The position numbers and the translations under genes are program-made. Below, in pieces: positions 32,787-41,863 of a stretch of 64,000 nucleotides of DNA. Source of the stretch: Streptomyces sp. NBC_00513. Lineage in GTDB: Bacteria; Actinomycetota; Actinomycetes; Streptomycetales; Streptomycetaceae. How positions within the stretch are numbered: the first letter of the stretch is position 1; each line of letters opens with the position of its first letter. The DNA lies in the NCBI RefSeq assembly GCF_041431415.1, contig NZ_CP107845.1, positions 4,650,001 to 4,714,000 of the forward strand, read 5' to 3'. The notes beneath the pieces are model-generated. The model ran no database searches. It was not told the DNA's origin and saw only the letters and a program-made list of their open reading frames with translations.

Positions 32787-33170
32787 ATGGCATACGGTGT
32801 GAAGATCGCCAAGGGCGACGCGTACAAGCGCGCTGCCAAGGCTCGCCGCCACATTCGCATTCGCAAGAACGTGTCGGGTACGGCGGAGCGTCCGCGCCTC
32901 GTCGTGACGCGTTCCAACCGCAACATCGTTGCTCAGGTCATCGACGACCTCCAGGGTCACACCCTGGCGTCCGCGTCGACCCTGGACACCTCGATCCGCG
33001 GTGGCGAAGGCGACAAGAGCGCCCAGGCCCAGGCCGTCGGCGCGCTCGTGGCCGAGCGTGCGAAGGCTGCCGGAGTCGAGACCGTTGTCTTCGACCGCGG
33101 TGGCAACCGATACGCCGGGCGCATTGCCGCTCTGGCTGACGCCGCCCGCGAAGCCGGGCTGAAGTTCTAA
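32787..33170 (+). CDS. rplR: 50S ribosomal protein L18
   Basis: L18 binds 5S rRNA in the central protuberance. The 127-residue product begins [20 protein letters not shown], then [20 protein letters not shown], and ends [16 protein letters not shown]. The start is ATG at 32787 with GGCTGGTAAGTAGCC upstream. rpsE follows after 45 bases. Confidence 0.99.
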   Translation: MAYGVKIAKGDAYKRAAKARRHIRIRKNVSGTAERPRLVVTRSNRNIVAQVIDDLQGHTLASASTLDTSIRGGEGDKSAQAQAVGALVAERAKAAGVETVVFDRGGNRYAGRIAALADAAREAGLKF

Positions 33171-33215
33171 GCCCCGGTTCCGGGACTCACGGACGTAACA
33201 GAGAGAGGTAATCCA

Positions 33216-33818
33216 ATGGCTGGACCCCAGCGCCGCGGAAGCGGTGCCGGTGGCGGCGAGCGGCGGGACCGGAAGGGTCGCGACGGTGGCCCTGCCGCCG
33301 AGAAGACCGCTTACGTTGAGCGCGTTGTCGCGATCAACCGCGTCGCCAAGGTTGTCAAGGGTGGTCGCCGCTTCAGCTTCACCGCGCTGGTCGTGGTGGG
33401 CGACGGTGACGGCACTGTAGGTGTCGGTTACGGCAAGGCCAAGGAAGTTCCCGCGGCCATCGCCAAGGGTGTCGAGGAAGCCAAGAAGAACTTCTTCAAG
33501 GTTCCGCGCATCCAGGGCACCATCCCTCACCCGATCACGGGCGAGCGTGCCGCGGGCGTCGTGCTCCTGAAGCCGGCTTCCCCCGGTACCGGTGTTATCG
33601 CCGGTGGCCCGGTGCGCGCCGTTCTGGAGTGCGCCGGCGTTCACGACATCCTGTCGAAGTCGCTCGGCTCTTCCAACGCGATCAACATCGTGCACGCGAC
33701 CGTGGCGGCCCTCAAGGGCCTGCAGCGTCCCGAGGAGATCGCGGCTCGCCGCGGTCTGCCCCTCGAGGACGTCGCCCCCGCGGCTCTGCTTCGTGCACGT
33801 GCCGGGGCGGGTGCGTAA
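33216..33818 (+). CDS. rpsE: 30S ribosomal protein S5
   Basis: S5 lies at the mRNA entry site; spectinomycin-resistance changes map to its loop. The 200-residue product has a Gly/Arg/Asp-rich N-terminal extension of about 30 residues, then [20 protein letters not shown], the [20 protein letters not shown] region and [16 protein letters not shown]. No spectinomycin-resistance change was evident. The start is ATG at 33216 with GAGAGAGGTAATCC upstream. The stop overlaps the rpmD ATG by one base. Confidence 0.99.
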   Translation: MAGPQRRGSGAGGGERRDRKGRDGGPAAEKTAYVERVVAINRVAKVVKGGRRFSFTALVVVGDGDGTVGVGYGKAKEVPAAIAKGVEEAKKNFFKVPRIQGTIPHPITGERAAGVVLLKPASPGTGVIAGGPVRAVLECAGVHDILSKSLGSSNAINIVHATVAALKGLQRPEEIAARRGLPLEDVAPAALLRARAGAGA

Positions 33819-34000
33819 TGGCTCGCCTCAAGATCACGCAGACGAAGTCGTACATCGGCAGCAAGCAGAACCACCGCGACACTCTGCGTTCGCTCGGGCT
33901 CAAGCGCCTGAACGACGTGGTCGTCAAGGAGGACCGCCCCGAGTTCCGCGGAATGGTGCAGACCGTCCGCCACCTCGTGACGGTTGAGGAGGTTGACTAA
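33818..34000 (+). CDS. rpmD: 50S ribosomal protein L30
   Basis: L30 is a 60-residue protein, [20 protein letters not shown], then [21 protein letters not shown], ending [14 protein letters not shown] at 33818 overlaps the TAA of rpsE by one base. rplO starts one base after its stop. The canonical rpsE-rpmD-rplO order is kept. Confidence 0.99.
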   Translation: MARLKITQTKSYIGSKQNHRDTLRSLGLKRLNDVVVKEDRPEFRGMVQTVRHLVTVEEVD

Positions 34001-34001
34001 C

Positions 34002-34457
34002 ATGGCTGAGAACAGCCCGCTGAAGGCCCACAACCTCCGTCCCGCCCCCGGCGCCAAGACCGCGAAGACCCGTGTCGGTCGTGGTGAGGCGTCGAAGGGT
34101 AAGACGGCCGGTCGTGGTACGAAGGGCCAGAAGGCCCGTTACCAGATCCCGCAGCGCTTCGAGGGTGGGCAGATGCCCCTCCACATGCGTCTGCCGAAGC
34201 TCAAGGGCTTCAAGAACCCGTTCCGCACCGAGTTCCAGGTTGTCAACCTGGACAAGCTCGGCGCTCTCTACCCCGAGGGTGGAGAAGTCACGGTGGCCGA
34301 CCTGGTCGCCAAGGGCGCGGTTCGCAAGAACAGCCTCGTCAAGGTCCTGGGCCAGGGCGAGATCTCCGTTGCGCTGCAGGTCTCGGTTGACGCCGTTTCC
34401 GGCTCCGCCAAGGAGAAGATCGCCGCCGCAGGTGGCACGGTCACCGAGCTCGTCTAA
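34002..34457 (+). CDS. rplO: 50S ribosomal protein L15
   Basis: L15 is a late-assembly 50S protein. The 151-residue product starts [20 protein letters not shown] with the basic loop [21 protein letters not shown] and the [20 protein letters not shown] motif, and ends [18 protein letters not shown] at 34002 is used; an in-frame start 18 bases earlier overlaps rpmD. A strong hairpin follows before secY. Confidence 0.99.
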   Translation: MAENSPLKAHNLRPAPGAKTAKTRVGRGEASKGKTAGRGTKGQKARYQIPQRFEGGQMPLHMRLPKLKGFKNPFRTEFQVVNLDKLGALYPEGGEVTVADLVAKGAVRKNSLVKVLGQGEISVALQVSVDAVSGSAKEKIAAAGGTVTELV

Positions 34458-34489
34458 GACGAAACTCAGTGATTAATAGCTGAAACCCG

Positions 34490-34523
34490 ACCGGGGATGC
34501 CTCACATATGGGGCATCCCCGGT
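34490..34523 (+). terminator. Terminator-like hairpin between rplO and secY
   Basis: Twelve-base arms ACCGGGGATGCC (34490-34501) and GGCATCCCCGGT (34512-34523) pair perfectly with a 10-base loop. There is a short T-poor tail. It may separate spc ribosomal genes from secY-adk-map. A weak TAAGGT (34554-34559) downstream could be a secY -10. Confidence 0.6.
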
Positions 34524-34643
34524 TGGTCGTTCCACGGAGGGCCATGTCGCCGGTAAGGTGGCCTGCACCTTTGCTTGTACGTATTCGTCGATCCCTCAGA
34601 CCGTCACCTCTGACGCAGTAGCGCGGGGGTCGCAGGAGGCACC

Positions 34644-35957
34644 GTGCTCACCGCGTTCGCCCGGGCGTTCAAGACGCCCGACCTGCGCAAGAAGCTGTTC
34701 TTCACGCTCGCCATCATCGTGTTGTTCCGCCTCGGGTCCCACATCCCGGTGCCCGGCGTGAACTACAAGAACGTTCAGTTCTGTGTTGACCAGGCCGGGA
34801 GCGGCAACAGCCTGTTCGGTCTCGTCAACATGTTCAGTGGTGGCGCGCTGTTGCAGATCACGATCTTCGCGCTCGGCATCATGCCGTACATCACGGCGAG
34901 CATCATCCTGCAGCTGCTGACCGTGGTCATCCCGAAGCTGGAGAACCTCAAAAAAGAGGGTCAGTCCGGCACGGCGAAGATCACTCAGTACACGCGCTAT
35001 CTGACGGTCGCGCTCGCGATCCTCCAGGGCACCGGCCTCGTCGCCACCGCGAAGAGCGGCGCCCTCTTCGGGTCCTGCCAGCTCCGCAGTCAGATCGTGC
35101 CGGATCACTCGATCTTCACCATGGTCGTCATGGTCATCACGATGACCGCCGGTACCTGTGTCGTCATGTGGCTCGGTGAGCTGATCACCGACCGCGGCAT
35201 CGGCAACGGCATGTCGATCCTCATGTTCATCTCGATCGCCGCCGGCTTCATCGGCGCCCTCTGGCAGATCAAGCTCCAGGGCAAGATCGCCGACGGTTGG
35301 GTCGAGTTCGGCGTCGTCATCCTGGTCGGGCTCGCGATGGTGGCCCTCGTGGTCTTCGTCGAGCAGGCGCAGCGCCGCATCCCGGTCCAGTACGCGAAGC
35401 GCATGATCGGTCGGCGCGCGTACGGCGGCACCTCGACGTACATCCCGCTCAAGGTGAACCAGGCCGGTGTCATCCCGGTCATCTTCGCCTCGTCGCTGCT
35501 GTACATCCCGGCGCTGATCGTCCAGTTCAGCGGTTCCACCGCCGGCTGGGCCACCTGGATCCAGAAGCACTTCGTCAAGGGCGACCACCCGTACTACATC
35601 GCCGTCTACTTCCTCCTGATCGTCTTCTTCGCGTTCTTCTACGTGGCGATCTCGTTCAACCCCGAGGAAGTCGCCGACAACATGAAGAAGTATGGTGGCT
35701 TCATCCCGGGCATCCGCGCCGGCCGACCCACCGCCGAGTACCTCAGCTACGTACTCAACCGGATCACCTGGCCGGGGTCGCTGTACCTGGGTCTCATTGC
35801 TCTTGTGCCGACGATGGCGTTGGCGGGCTTCGGCGCGAACCAGAACTTCCCGTTCGGCGGGACGAGCATCCTGATCATCGTGGGTGTCGGTCTGGAAACC
35901 GTGAAGCAGATCGAGAGCCAGCTCCAGCAGCGCAATTACGAAGGGTTCCTCCGCTGA
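34644..35957 (+). CDS. secY: Preprotein translocase subunit SecY
   Basis: SecY is the ten-helix channel of the Sec translocon. The 437-residue product starts MLTAFARAFKTPDLRKKLFF and contains the plug and lateral-gate region, GIMPYITASIILQLL, GTCVVMWLGELITDRGIGNGMS and SVLKVNQAGVIPVIFA-type helix 7 context (LKVNQAGVIPVIFASSLLY). The C-terminal part has NPEEVADNMKKYGGFIPGIRAGRPT. The start is GTG at 34644 with CAGGAGGCACC upstream. Its stop overlaps the adk ATG by one base. Confidence 0.99.
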   Translation: MLTAFARAFKTPDLRKKLFFTLAIIVLFRLGSHIPVPGVNYKNVQFCVDQAGSGNSLFGLVNMFSGGALLQITIFALGIMPYITASIILQLLTVVIPKLENLKKEGQSGTAKITQYTRYLTVALAILQGTGLVATAKSGALFGSCQLRSQIVPDHSIFTMVVMVITMTAGTCVVMWLGELITDRGIGNGMSILMFISIAAGFIGALWQIKLQGKIADGWVEFGVVILVGLAMVALVVFVEQAQRRIPVQYAKRMIGRRAYGGTSTYIPLKVNQAGVIPVIFASSLLYIPALIVQFSGSTAGWATWIQKHFVKGDHPYYIAVYFLLIVFFAFFYVAISFNPEEVADNMKKYGGFIPGIRAGRPTAEYLSYVLNRITWPGSLYLGLIALVPTMALAGFGANQNFPFGGTSILIIVGVGLETVKQIESQLQQRNYEGFLR

Positions 35958-36604
35958 TGCGAATCGTCCTCGTCGGACCCCCCGGTGCGGGCAAGGGAAC
36001 GCAGGCCGCGTTCCTTGCCAAGAACCTGTCGATCCCGCACATCTCCACGGGCGACCTGTTCCGCGCCAACATCAGCCAGAACACGGAGCTCGGCCGGCGC
36101 GCCAAGGCGTTCATGGACGCCGGTGACCTCGTCCCCGACGAGATCACCATCGGCATGGCGAAGGACCGGATGGAGCAGGCGGACGCCGCGAACGGCTTCC
36201 TGCTCGACGGTTTCCCGCGGAACGTGTCGCAGGCCGTCGCCCTGGACGAGATGCTCCGGACCGCCGGCATGAAGCTGGACGCCGTCCTCGACCTGGAGGT
36301 CGAGGAGGACGAGGTCGTCAAGCGCATCGCCGGTCGTCGGATCTGCCGCAACGACTCCGCGCACGTCTTCCACGTGACCTACGCCCCGGCCAAGGCCGAG
36401 GGCGTGTGCGACACCTGTGGCGGCGAGCTGTACCAGCGCGGTGACGACTCGGAGGCCACGGTCCGCAACCGGCTGGAGGTCTACCACACGCAGACCGAGC
36501 CGATCATCGACTACTACAAGGCCCAGGGCCTGCTGGTGACCATCCCGGCCCTCGGTGAGGTCGCGGACGTCACGAAGCGCGCGATGGAAGCCCTGAAGAA
36601 GTAG
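35957..36604 (+). CDS. adk: Adenylate kinase
   Basis: Adenylate kinase catalyses AMP + ATP = 2 ADP. The 215-residue product MRIVLVGPPGAGKGTQAAFL has the P-loop at residues 7-15 and NVSQAVALDEML. A long LID has the Cys pattern ICRND ... CDTC, suggesting a zinc-type LID (C-x2-D and C-x2-C as likely ligands, inferred). The ATG overlaps the secY stop by one base, so translation is coupled. A perfect hairpin separates it from map. Confidence 0.98.
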   Translation: MRIVLVGPPGAGKGTQAAFLAKNLSIPHISTGDLFRANISQNTELGRRAKAFMDAGDLVPDEITIGMAKDRMEQADAANGFLLDGFPRNVSQAVALDEMLRTAGMKLDAVLDLEVEEDEVVKRIAGRRICRNDSAHVFHVTYAPAKAEGVCDTCGGELYQRGDDSEATVRNRLEVYHTQTEPIIDYYKAQGLLVTIPALGEVADVTKRAMEALKK

Positions 36605-36620
36605 TACCCCTGCTGTGCAG

Positions 36621-36657
36621 GTACGGCCGCGGTGTCCTCAGGGCGCCGCGGCCGTAC
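36621..36657 (+). terminator. Hairpin between adk and map
   Basis: Twelve-base arms GTACGGCCGCGG (36621-36632) and CCGCGGCCGTAC (36646-36657) pair perfectly. A short TGTTGAG follows. It may attenuate read-through into map. Confidence 0.55.
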
Positions 36658-36696
36658 TGTTGAGAAGTCCCGATTCAGAAGGTGGAAGGCACGTCC

Positions 36697-37533
36697 ATGG
36701 TGCAGCTCAAGACGCCCGAGCAGATCGCCAAGATGCGGGAGGCCGGGCTGGTGGTCGCGGCCATCCACGCGGCGACCCGTGAGGCGGCCGTGCCGGGCGC
36801 CACGACGCGGGATCTGGACATGGTGGCCCGCAAGGTCATCGCGGACGCCGGCGCGAAGTCGAACTTCCTCGGCTACGGCGGATTCCCGGCGACGATCTGC
36901 ACGTCGGTCAACGAGGTCGTCGTCCACGGCATCCCGGACGACAAGACCGTCCTCAAGGACGGCGACGTGATCTCGATCGACGCGGGCGCCATCGTCGACG
37001 GCTGGCACGGCGACGCCGCGTACACCGCCTTCGTGGGCACTGGGCACGCGCCTGAGCTCCTGGAGCTCTCCCGGGTGACCGAGGAGTCCATGTGGGCCGG
37101 CATCGCCGCCATGAAGCTCGGCAACCGCCTCGTGGACATCTCGAAGGCGATCGAGGGCTACATCCGCCGCCAGCCGCGTCCCGCGACCGGCAAGTACGGG
37201 ATCATCGAGGACTACGGCGGCCACGGCATCGGGTCCGAGATGCACATGGACCCCCACCTGCTGAACTACGTCTCGCGCAAGCGGGGCAAGGGGATCAAGC
37301 TCGTCCCGGGCGTCTGCCTGGCGATCGAGCCGATGGTCTCCCTGGGCACCCCCCAGACGGAGGTACTGGCGGACGACTGGACGGTCATCACGACCGACGG
37401 CACCTGGTCCTCCCACTGGGAACACTCCATCGCCCTGACCGAGGCGGGTCCGATCGTGCTGACCAGCCCCGACTGCGGCAAGGCGAAACTGGCGGAGTAC
37501 GGGGTCACCACGGCCCCGGACCCCCTCGGTTAA
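36697..37533 (+). CDS. map: Type I methionine aminopeptidase
   Basis: Removes initiator methionine from nascent proteins. The 278-residue product has the pita-bread fold. VVVHGIPDD supplies His, GDVISIDAGAIVDGWHGDAA two metal Asp residues, GGHGIGSEMH a metal His, and IEPMVS plus HWEHSIALTEAGP two Glu. The start is ATG at 36697 (MVQLKTPEQIAKMREAGLV), matching the conserved start; an in-frame ATG 15 bases earlier would overlap the GGTGGAAGG RBS. Confidence 0.98.
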   Translation: MVQLKTPEQIAKMREAGLVVAAIHAATREAAVPGATTRDLDMVARKVIADAGAKSNFLGYGGFPATICTSVNEVVVHGIPDDKTVLKDGDVISIDAGAIVDGWHGDAAYTAFVGTGHAPELLELSRVTEESMWAGIAAMKLGNRLVDISKAIEGYIRRQPRPATGKYGIIEDYGGHGIGSEMHMDPHLLNYVSRKRGKGIKLVPGVCLAIEPMVSLGTPQTEVLADDWTVITTDGTWSSHWEHSIALTEAGPIVLTSPDCGKAKLAEYGVTTAPDPLG

Positions 37534-37676
37534 TGATCTACAATGTGGGGCAAACTTTCCGGATTCGTCTTTCCGGATGCCCTGACGTAGACTGATGCGT
37601 CGGCTCTCGTGCATCCCCATGCCCTGCATGGGCGAGGCACGGCGCCGATCAAGGTAGCCGATTCGAAAGGCGAAGC

Positions 37677-37898
37677 GTGGCCAAGAAGCAAGGTGCCATC
37701 GAAATCGAGGGCACCGTGATCGAGTCCCTCCCGAACGCGATGTTCAAGGTGGAACTCCAGAACGGTCACAAAGTCCTCGCGCACATCAGTGGCAAGATGC
37801 GCATGCACTACATCCGCATCCTCCCTGATGACCGGGTTGTCGTGGAGCTCTCTCCGTACGACCTGACGCGTGGCCGGATCGTCTACCGATACAAGTAG
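37677..37898 (+). CDS. infA: Translation initiation factor IF-1
   Basis: IF-1 blocks the A site of the 30S subunit during initiation. The 73-residue OB-fold product is [20 protein letters not shown] ... [20 protein letters not shown], then [20 protein letters not shown] and RGRIVYRYK. The start is GTG at 37677 with GAAAGGCGAAGC upstream. The 143-base gap after map suggests a separate promoter; a TAGACT -10-like site (37588-37593) lies there without a good -35. Confidence 0.99.
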   Translation: MAKKQGAIEIEGTVIESLPNAMFKVELQNGHKVLAHISGKMRMHYIRILPDDRVVVELSPYDLTRGRIVYRYK

Positions 37899-37971
37899 AT
37901 CTTGTCTTCACTCCCGTCTGGGCGTCTTGTCCCGGCGCGGGTGGTGGCACTGACCCGGAGAACCTCACCCA

Positions 37972-38085
37972 ATGAAGGTCAAGCCGAGCGTCAAGAAGAT
38001 CTGCGACAAGTGCAAGGTGATCCGCCGTCACGGTCGGGTCATGGTCATCTGCGACAACCTGCGCCACAAGCAGCGCCAGGGCTGA
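37972..38085 (+). CDS. rpmJ: 50S ribosomal protein L36
   Basis: This 37-residue protein, [20 protein letters not shown] then [17 protein letters not shown], is the smallest 50S protein. It has a zinc ribbon formed by CDKC, a later Cys (VICDN) and His (LRHKQ). Streptomyces commonly also have a zinc-free L36 elsewhere; this is the Cys-containing copy. The start is ATG at 37972, 73 bases after infA, with CCGGAGAACC upstream. Confidence 0.97.
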   Translation: MKVKPSVKKICDKCKVIRRHGRVMVICDNLRHKQRQG

Positions 38086-38145
38086 CGCACGCCGACCGAC
38101 CTGCACTCCGCAGTTCTTCGCGCGACGTAAGAAAACGTACATAAC

Positions 38146-38254
38146 GCAGAATCCGCCCAGCCCTGACCAGGGCCGGCGGCACCTCCGGCGGGGGCCGGGG
38201 ACCCGGACGTACCACCACCCATCAGGTGTGGTCGGCGGTCGGGGTCGATTCTGC
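38146..38254 (+). promoter_or_regulatory. Structured rpsM leader closed by a long-range helix
   Basis: GCAGAATC (38146-38153) is fully complementary to GATTCTGC (38247-38254), enclosing about 93 bases that contain GCCCTG/CAGGGC and other G+C stems. The leader ends 31 bases before the rpsM start. In E. coli the alpha operon leader folds into an S4-binding pseudoknot; here it could be analogous but is not proven. Confidence 0.45.
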
Positions 38255-38285
38255 TGAAGACCCCCGAACACACAGGAGCCATTGA

Positions 38286-38666
38286 ATGGCACGCGTTTCC
38301 GGTGTTGACATCCCGCGCGAAAAGCGCGTGGAGATCGCACTCACCTACGTCTTCGGTGTCGGTCGCACCCGGTCCAAGGAAATCCTTGCGGCCACCGGTG
38401 TGAACCCCGACACCCGCGTTCGTGACCTGGCCGAAGAGGACCTGGTCAAGATCCGCGAGTACGTGGACGCCAACCTCCGCACCGAGGGTGACCTCCGCCG
38501 CGAGATCCAGGCCGACATCCGCCGCAAGGTCGAGATCCAGTGCTACCAGGGTGTTCGCCACCGTCGTGGCCTCCCGGTGCACGGTCAGCGCACCAGCACG
38601 AACGCTCGTACCCGCAAGGGTCCGCGTCGCGCGATCGCCGGTAAGAAGAAGCCGGGCAAGAAGTAG
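38286..38666 (+). CDS. rpsM: 30S ribosomal protein S13
   Basis: S13 contacts tRNA in the P site and forms bridges B1a/b. The 126-residue product [20 protein letters not shown] with the [20 protein letters not shown] motif, RQ-type [20 protein letters not shown] and the basic C-terminal tail ending GKKKPGKK is typical. The start is ATG at 38286 with CAGGAGCCATTGA upstream. Confidence 0.99.
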   Translation: MARVSGVDIPREKRVEIALTYVFGVGRTRSKEILAATGVNPDTRVRDLAEEDLVKIREYVDANLRTEGDLRREIQADIRRKVEIQCYQGVRHRRGLPVHGQRTSTNARTRKGPRRAIAGKKKPGKK

Positions 38667-38720
38667 TCCTGTTCAGCGGTCTTGCGCTGTAGGACCGACC
38701 ACCTCCCGTAGGAGATTTAG

Positions 38721-39125
38721 ATGCCCCCCAAGGGACGTCAGGGCGCTGCCAAGAAGGTGCGCCGCAAGGAAAAGAAGAACATCGCTCATGGGCACGCCCA
38801 CATCAAGAGCACGTTCAACAACACCATCGTCTCGATCACGGACCCCTCGGGCAACGTGATCTCCTGGGCCTCCGCCGGCCACGTCGGCTTCAAGGGCTCG
38901 CGCAAGTCCACCCCCTTCGCCGCGCAGATGGCCGCCGAGTCGGCCGCCCGCCGCGCGCAGGAGCACGGCATGCGCAAGGTTGACGTCTTCGTCAAGGGTC
39001 CGGGCTCCGGCCGCGAGACCGCGATCCGCTCCCTCCAGGCCACCGGCCTCGAGGTCGGCTCGATCCAGGACGTCACCCCCACCCCGCACAACGGCTGCCG
39101 CCCGCCGAAGCGCCGCCGCGTCTGA
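38721..39125 (+). CDS. rpsK: 30S ribosomal protein S11
   Basis: S11 lies on the 30S platform near mRNA. The 134-residue product [20 protein letters not shown] has the basic start, then [36 protein letters not shown] and [17 protein letters not shown]. The start is ATG at 38721 with TAGGAGATTTAG upstream. The next gene is rpoA; in many actinobacteria rpsD would lie between, but there is no rpsD here. Confidence 0.99.
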   Translation: MPPKGRQGAAKKVRRKEKKNIAHGHAHIKSTFNNTIVSITDPSGNVISWASAGHVGFKGSRKSTPFAAQMAAESAARRAQEHGMRKVDVFVKGPGSGRETAIRSLQATGLEVGSIQDVTPTPHNGCRPPKRRRV

Positions 39126-39158
39126 CGCGACGGACGCACCTGTGCGTCTTTGAGTGTC

Positions 39159-39196
39159 CGGGCGGTACGAACCCCTCGCGGGGGACGTGCCGCCCG
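39159..39196 (+). terminator. Hairpin between rpsK and rpoA
   Basis: CGGGCGGTACG (39159-39169) pairs with CGTGCCGCCCG (39186-39196) through one G-T pair, with further CCC/GGG inside. There is no U-tract. It could attenuate or process the transcript before rpoA. Confidence 0.5.
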
Positions 39197-39262
39197 TACC
39201 CTTGCTGTATGTAGTGCCCGTCGGACGTCAAATAGTGGGCGTCCACGACTGAAGGAACACAC

Positions 39263-40285
39263 ATGCTTATCGCTCAGCGTCCTTCGCTGACCGAAGAGGT
39301 CGTCGACGAGTACCGCTCGCGGTTCGTGATCGAGCCGCTGGAGCCGGGCTTCGGCTACACCCTCGGCAACTCCCTGCGCCGTACGCTCCTGTCCTCCATC
39401 CCGGGTGCCGCTGTCACCAGCATCCGCGTGGACGGCGTCCTGCACGAGTTCACCACCGTGCCGGGCGTCAAGGAAGACGTCACCGACATCATCCTCAACA
39501 TCAAGCAGCTGGTCGTCTCCTCGGAGCACGACGAGCCGGTCGTGATGTACCTGCGCAAGCAGGGTCCCGGCCTGGTCACCGCTGCCGACATCGCGCCCCC
39601 GGCCGGTGTCGAGGTGCACAACCCGGACCTCGTCCTCGCCACGCTCAACGGCAAGGGCAAGCTGGAGATGGAGCTGACCGTCGAGCGCGGTCGCGGCTAC
39701 GTCTCCGCCGTCCAGAACAAGCAGCTGGGCCAGGAGATCGGTCGCATCCCGATCGACTCCATCTACAGCCCGGTCCTCAAGGTCACCTACAAGGTCGAGG
39801 CGACCCGAGTCGAGCAGCGCACCGACTTCGACAAGCTGATCGTCGACGTCGAGACCAAGCAGGCCATGCGCCCGCGTGACGCCATGGCGTCCGCCGGCAA
39901 GACCCTGGTCGAGCTGTTCGGCCTGGCCCGCGAGCTCAACATCGACGCCGAGGGCATCGACATGGGCCCCTCGCCGACGGACGCGGCCCTGGCCGCCGAT
40001 CTGGCGCTGCCGATCGAGGAGCTGGAGCTCACGGTCCGCTCCTACAACTGCCTCAAGCGCGAGGGCATCCACTCCGTGGGTGAGCTCGTCGCCCGCTCCG
40101 AGGCCGACCTGCTCGACATCCGCAACTTCGGTGCGAAGTCGATCGACGAGGTCAAGGCGAAGCTCGCCGGCATGGGCCTGGCCCTCAAGGACAGCCCGCC
40201 CGGATTCGACCCGACCGCCGCCGCCGACGCCTTCGGCGCCGACGACGACGCGGACGCCGGTTTCGTCGAGACCGAGCAGTACTGA
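39263..40285 (+). CDS. rpoA: DNA-directed RNA polymerase subunit alpha
   Basis: Alpha dimerises to nucleate RNA polymerase assembly and binds UP elements and activators. The 340-residue product has the N-terminal domain (about 1-230) with [20 protein letters not shown] and [20 protein letters not shown], a linker, and the C-terminal domain with [20 protein letters not shown] ... [20 protein letters not shown]. An acidic tail after residue 315 is Asp/Ala rich. The start is ATG at 39263 with GAAGGAACACAC upstream. rplQ lies 98 bases on. Confidence 0.99.
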   Translation: MLIAQRPSLTEEVVDEYRSRFVIEPLEPGFGYTLGNSLRRTLLSSIPGAAVTSIRVDGVLHEFTTVPGVKEDVTDIILNIKQLVVSSEHDEPVVMYLRKQGPGLVTAADIAPPAGVEVHNPDLVLATLNGKGKLEMELTVERGRGYVSAVQNKQLGQEIGRIPIDSIYSPVLKVTYKVEATRVEQRTDFDKLIVDVETKQAMRPRDAMASAGKTLVELFGLARELNIDAEGIDMGPSPTDAALAADLALPIEELELTVRSYNCLKREGIHSVGELVARSEADLLDIRNFGAKSIDEVKAKLAGMGLALKDSPPGFDPTAAADAFGADDDADAGFVETEQY

Positions 40286-40310
40286 GCCTCGGCTCGCAGC
40301 AAGAGACTTT

Positions 40311-40330
40311 CCCGGGGCGTCCGCCCCGGG
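40311..40330 (+). promoter_or_regulatory. Hairpin in the rpoA-rplQ gap
   Basis: CCCGGGGCG (40311-40319) and CGCCCCGGG (40322-40330) pair perfectly with a two-base spacer. There is no U-tract and the downstream gene belongs to the operon, so an attenuation or mRNA-stability role is more likely than termination. Confidence 0.4.
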
Positions 40331-40383
40331 GGAACTGACACCGGTACCTGACACGGCCGGTGCAGATATGAAGGAGTATCACC

Positions 40384-40848
40384 ATGCCGCGTCCCGCAAA
40401 GGGTGCCCGTCTGGGCGGCAGCGCCGCGCACGAGAAGCACCTCCTCGCGAACCTCGCGAAGGCGCTCTTCGAGCACGGCCGCATCACCACCACCGAGGCC
40501 AAGGCCCGTCGCCTGCGTCCCTACGCCGAGCGTCTGGTCACCAAGGCCAAGAAGGGCGACATCCACAACCGTCGCCTGGTGCTGCAGACGATCACGGACA
40601 AGAGCATCGTGCACACGCTGTTCACCGAGATCGCCCCGCGCTACGAGAACCGCCCCGGTGGTTACACGCGCATCACCAAGGTCGGCAACCGTCGTGGCGA
40701 CAACGCCCCGATGGCGGTCATCGAGCTGGTCGAGGCCCTGACGGTCGCCCAGCAGGCCACCGGTGAGGCCGAGGCCGCCACCAAGCGCGCCGTGAAGGAA
40801 GCCGAGGCCGCCGAGGCCCCGGCCGCCGAGGAGACCAAGGAGGCCTGA
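40384..40848 (+). CDS. rplQ: 50S ribosomal protein L17
   Basis: L17 is an exit-tunnel-side 50S protein. The 154-residue product [20 protein letters not shown] has the conserved [20 protein letters not shown] and [20 protein letters not shown], then [20 protein letters not shown]. The last 35 residues are an Ala/Glu/Lys-rich tail absent from E. coli L17 (127 residues). The start is ATG at 40384 with GAAGGAGTATCACC upstream. A strong terminator ends the operon. Confidence 0.99.
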   Translation: MPRPAKGARLGGSAAHEKHLLANLAKALFEHGRITTTEAKARRLRPYAERLVTKAKKGDIHNRRLVLQTITDKSIVHTLFTEIAPRYENRPGGYTRITKVGNRRGDNAPMAVIELVEALTVAQQATGEAEAATKRAVKEAEAAEAPAAEETKEA

Positions 40849-40880
40849 TCCTCCGGGATCTCGCTTGCTTGAACGGCTCT

Positions 40881-40915
40881 GAACGGGCCCGCCCCCTTCC
40901 GGGGCGGGCCCGTTC
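40881..40915 (+). terminator. Rho-independent terminator after rplQ
   Basis: Fifteen-base arms GAACGGGCCCGCCCC (40881-40895) and GGGGCGGGCCCGTTC (40901-40915) pair perfectly around a CTTCC loop. Confidence 0.85.
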
Positions 40916-40958
40916 TGCGTTGTCCGGTGATTTCCGTGTTTCTGAGAGGATCGCTCAC

Positions 40959-41810
40959 GTGAGTGACGAGGTGGAGCCCGGGCACGTCCGGGTGCGGCTG
41001 GACCTGTCGTACGACGGCAAGGACTTCTCCGGCTGGGCGAAGCAGCGCGTGCTGCGGACCGTGCAGGGCGAGCTGGAGTCGGCCCTGAAGACCGTGATGC
41101 GGCTGTCCGAGCCCGTCGAGCTGACCGTGGCCGGGCGCACGGACGCCGGTGTGCACGCCCGCGGACAGGTCGCGCAGTTCGACCTGGCCGAGGAGGTGTG
41201 GGCCGAGCACCACGACAAGCTGCTGCGCAGGCTCGCCGGGCGGCTGCCGCACGACGTCCGGGTGTGGCGGGCCGCCGAGGCCCCCGAGGGCTTCAACGCC
41301 CGCTTCTCGGCGATCTGGCGCCGGTACGCCTACCGCGTCGGCGACCACCAGGCCGGCGTGGACCCGCTGCGCCGCGGGCACGTGCTGTGGCACCAGTGGC
41401 CGCTGGACGTGGACGCCATGAACGAGGCCTCCGTCCCGCTGCTCGGGGAGCACGACTTCGCCGCGTACTGCAAGAAGCGCGAGGGGGCCACGACCATCCG
41501 CACGCTCCAGCAGCTCTCCTGGGAGCGCGGCGAGGACGGGATCGTCACCGCGACCGTCCGGGCCGACGCCTTCTGCCACAACATGGTCCGCTCGCTGGTG
41601 GGGGCCCTGCTGCACGTCGGCGACGGCCACCGGCCGACCGACTGGCCGGGCACGGTGCTGGCCGCCGCCGTACGGGATTCCTCGGTGCACGTGGTGAAGC
41701 CGCACGGGCTCACCCTGGAGGAGGTCGGCTACCCGGCCGACGAGCTGCTGGCCGCCCGCAGCAAGGAGGCGCGGAACCTGCGCACCCTTCCCGGGGCCGG
41801 CTGCTGCTGA
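40959..41810 (+). CDS. truA: tRNA pseudouridine(38-40) synthase TruA
   Basis: Converts U38-U40 of tRNA anticodon arms to pseudouridine. The 283-residue product has [16 protein letters not shown] and the catalytic [17 protein letters not shown] with the aspartate nucleophile, then RRYAYRV and [20 protein letters not shown] at 40959 follows GAGAGGATC; longer in-frame starts cover the rplQ terminator. truA after rplQ is standard gene order. A pair of Cys ends the protein. Confidence 0.96.
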   Translation: MSDEVEPGHVRVRLDLSYDGKDFSGWAKQRVLRTVQGELESALKTVMRLSEPVELTVAGRTDAGVHARGQVAQFDLAEEVWAEHHDKLLRRLAGRLPHDVRVWRAAEAPEGFNARFSAIWRRYAYRVGDHQAGVDPLRRGHVLWHQWPLDVDAMNEASVPLLGEHDFAAYCKKREGATTIRTLQQLSWERGEDGIVTATVRADAFCHNMVRSLVGALLHVGDGHRPTDWPGTVLAAAVRDSSVHVVKPHGLTLEEVGYPADELLAARSKEARNLRTLPGAGCC

Positions 41811-41863
41811 CCCCGGAGCAAACCGGTTTGGGCGCACGAGCGCCGGCCGGGAGAATGCCCGGC

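Noticed and set aside
41198..41863. Longer ABC-F frame starting inside truA
   Set aside because: It overlaps truA in another frame and the extension has no homology; ATG 41864 has the RBS and the conserved N-terminus.
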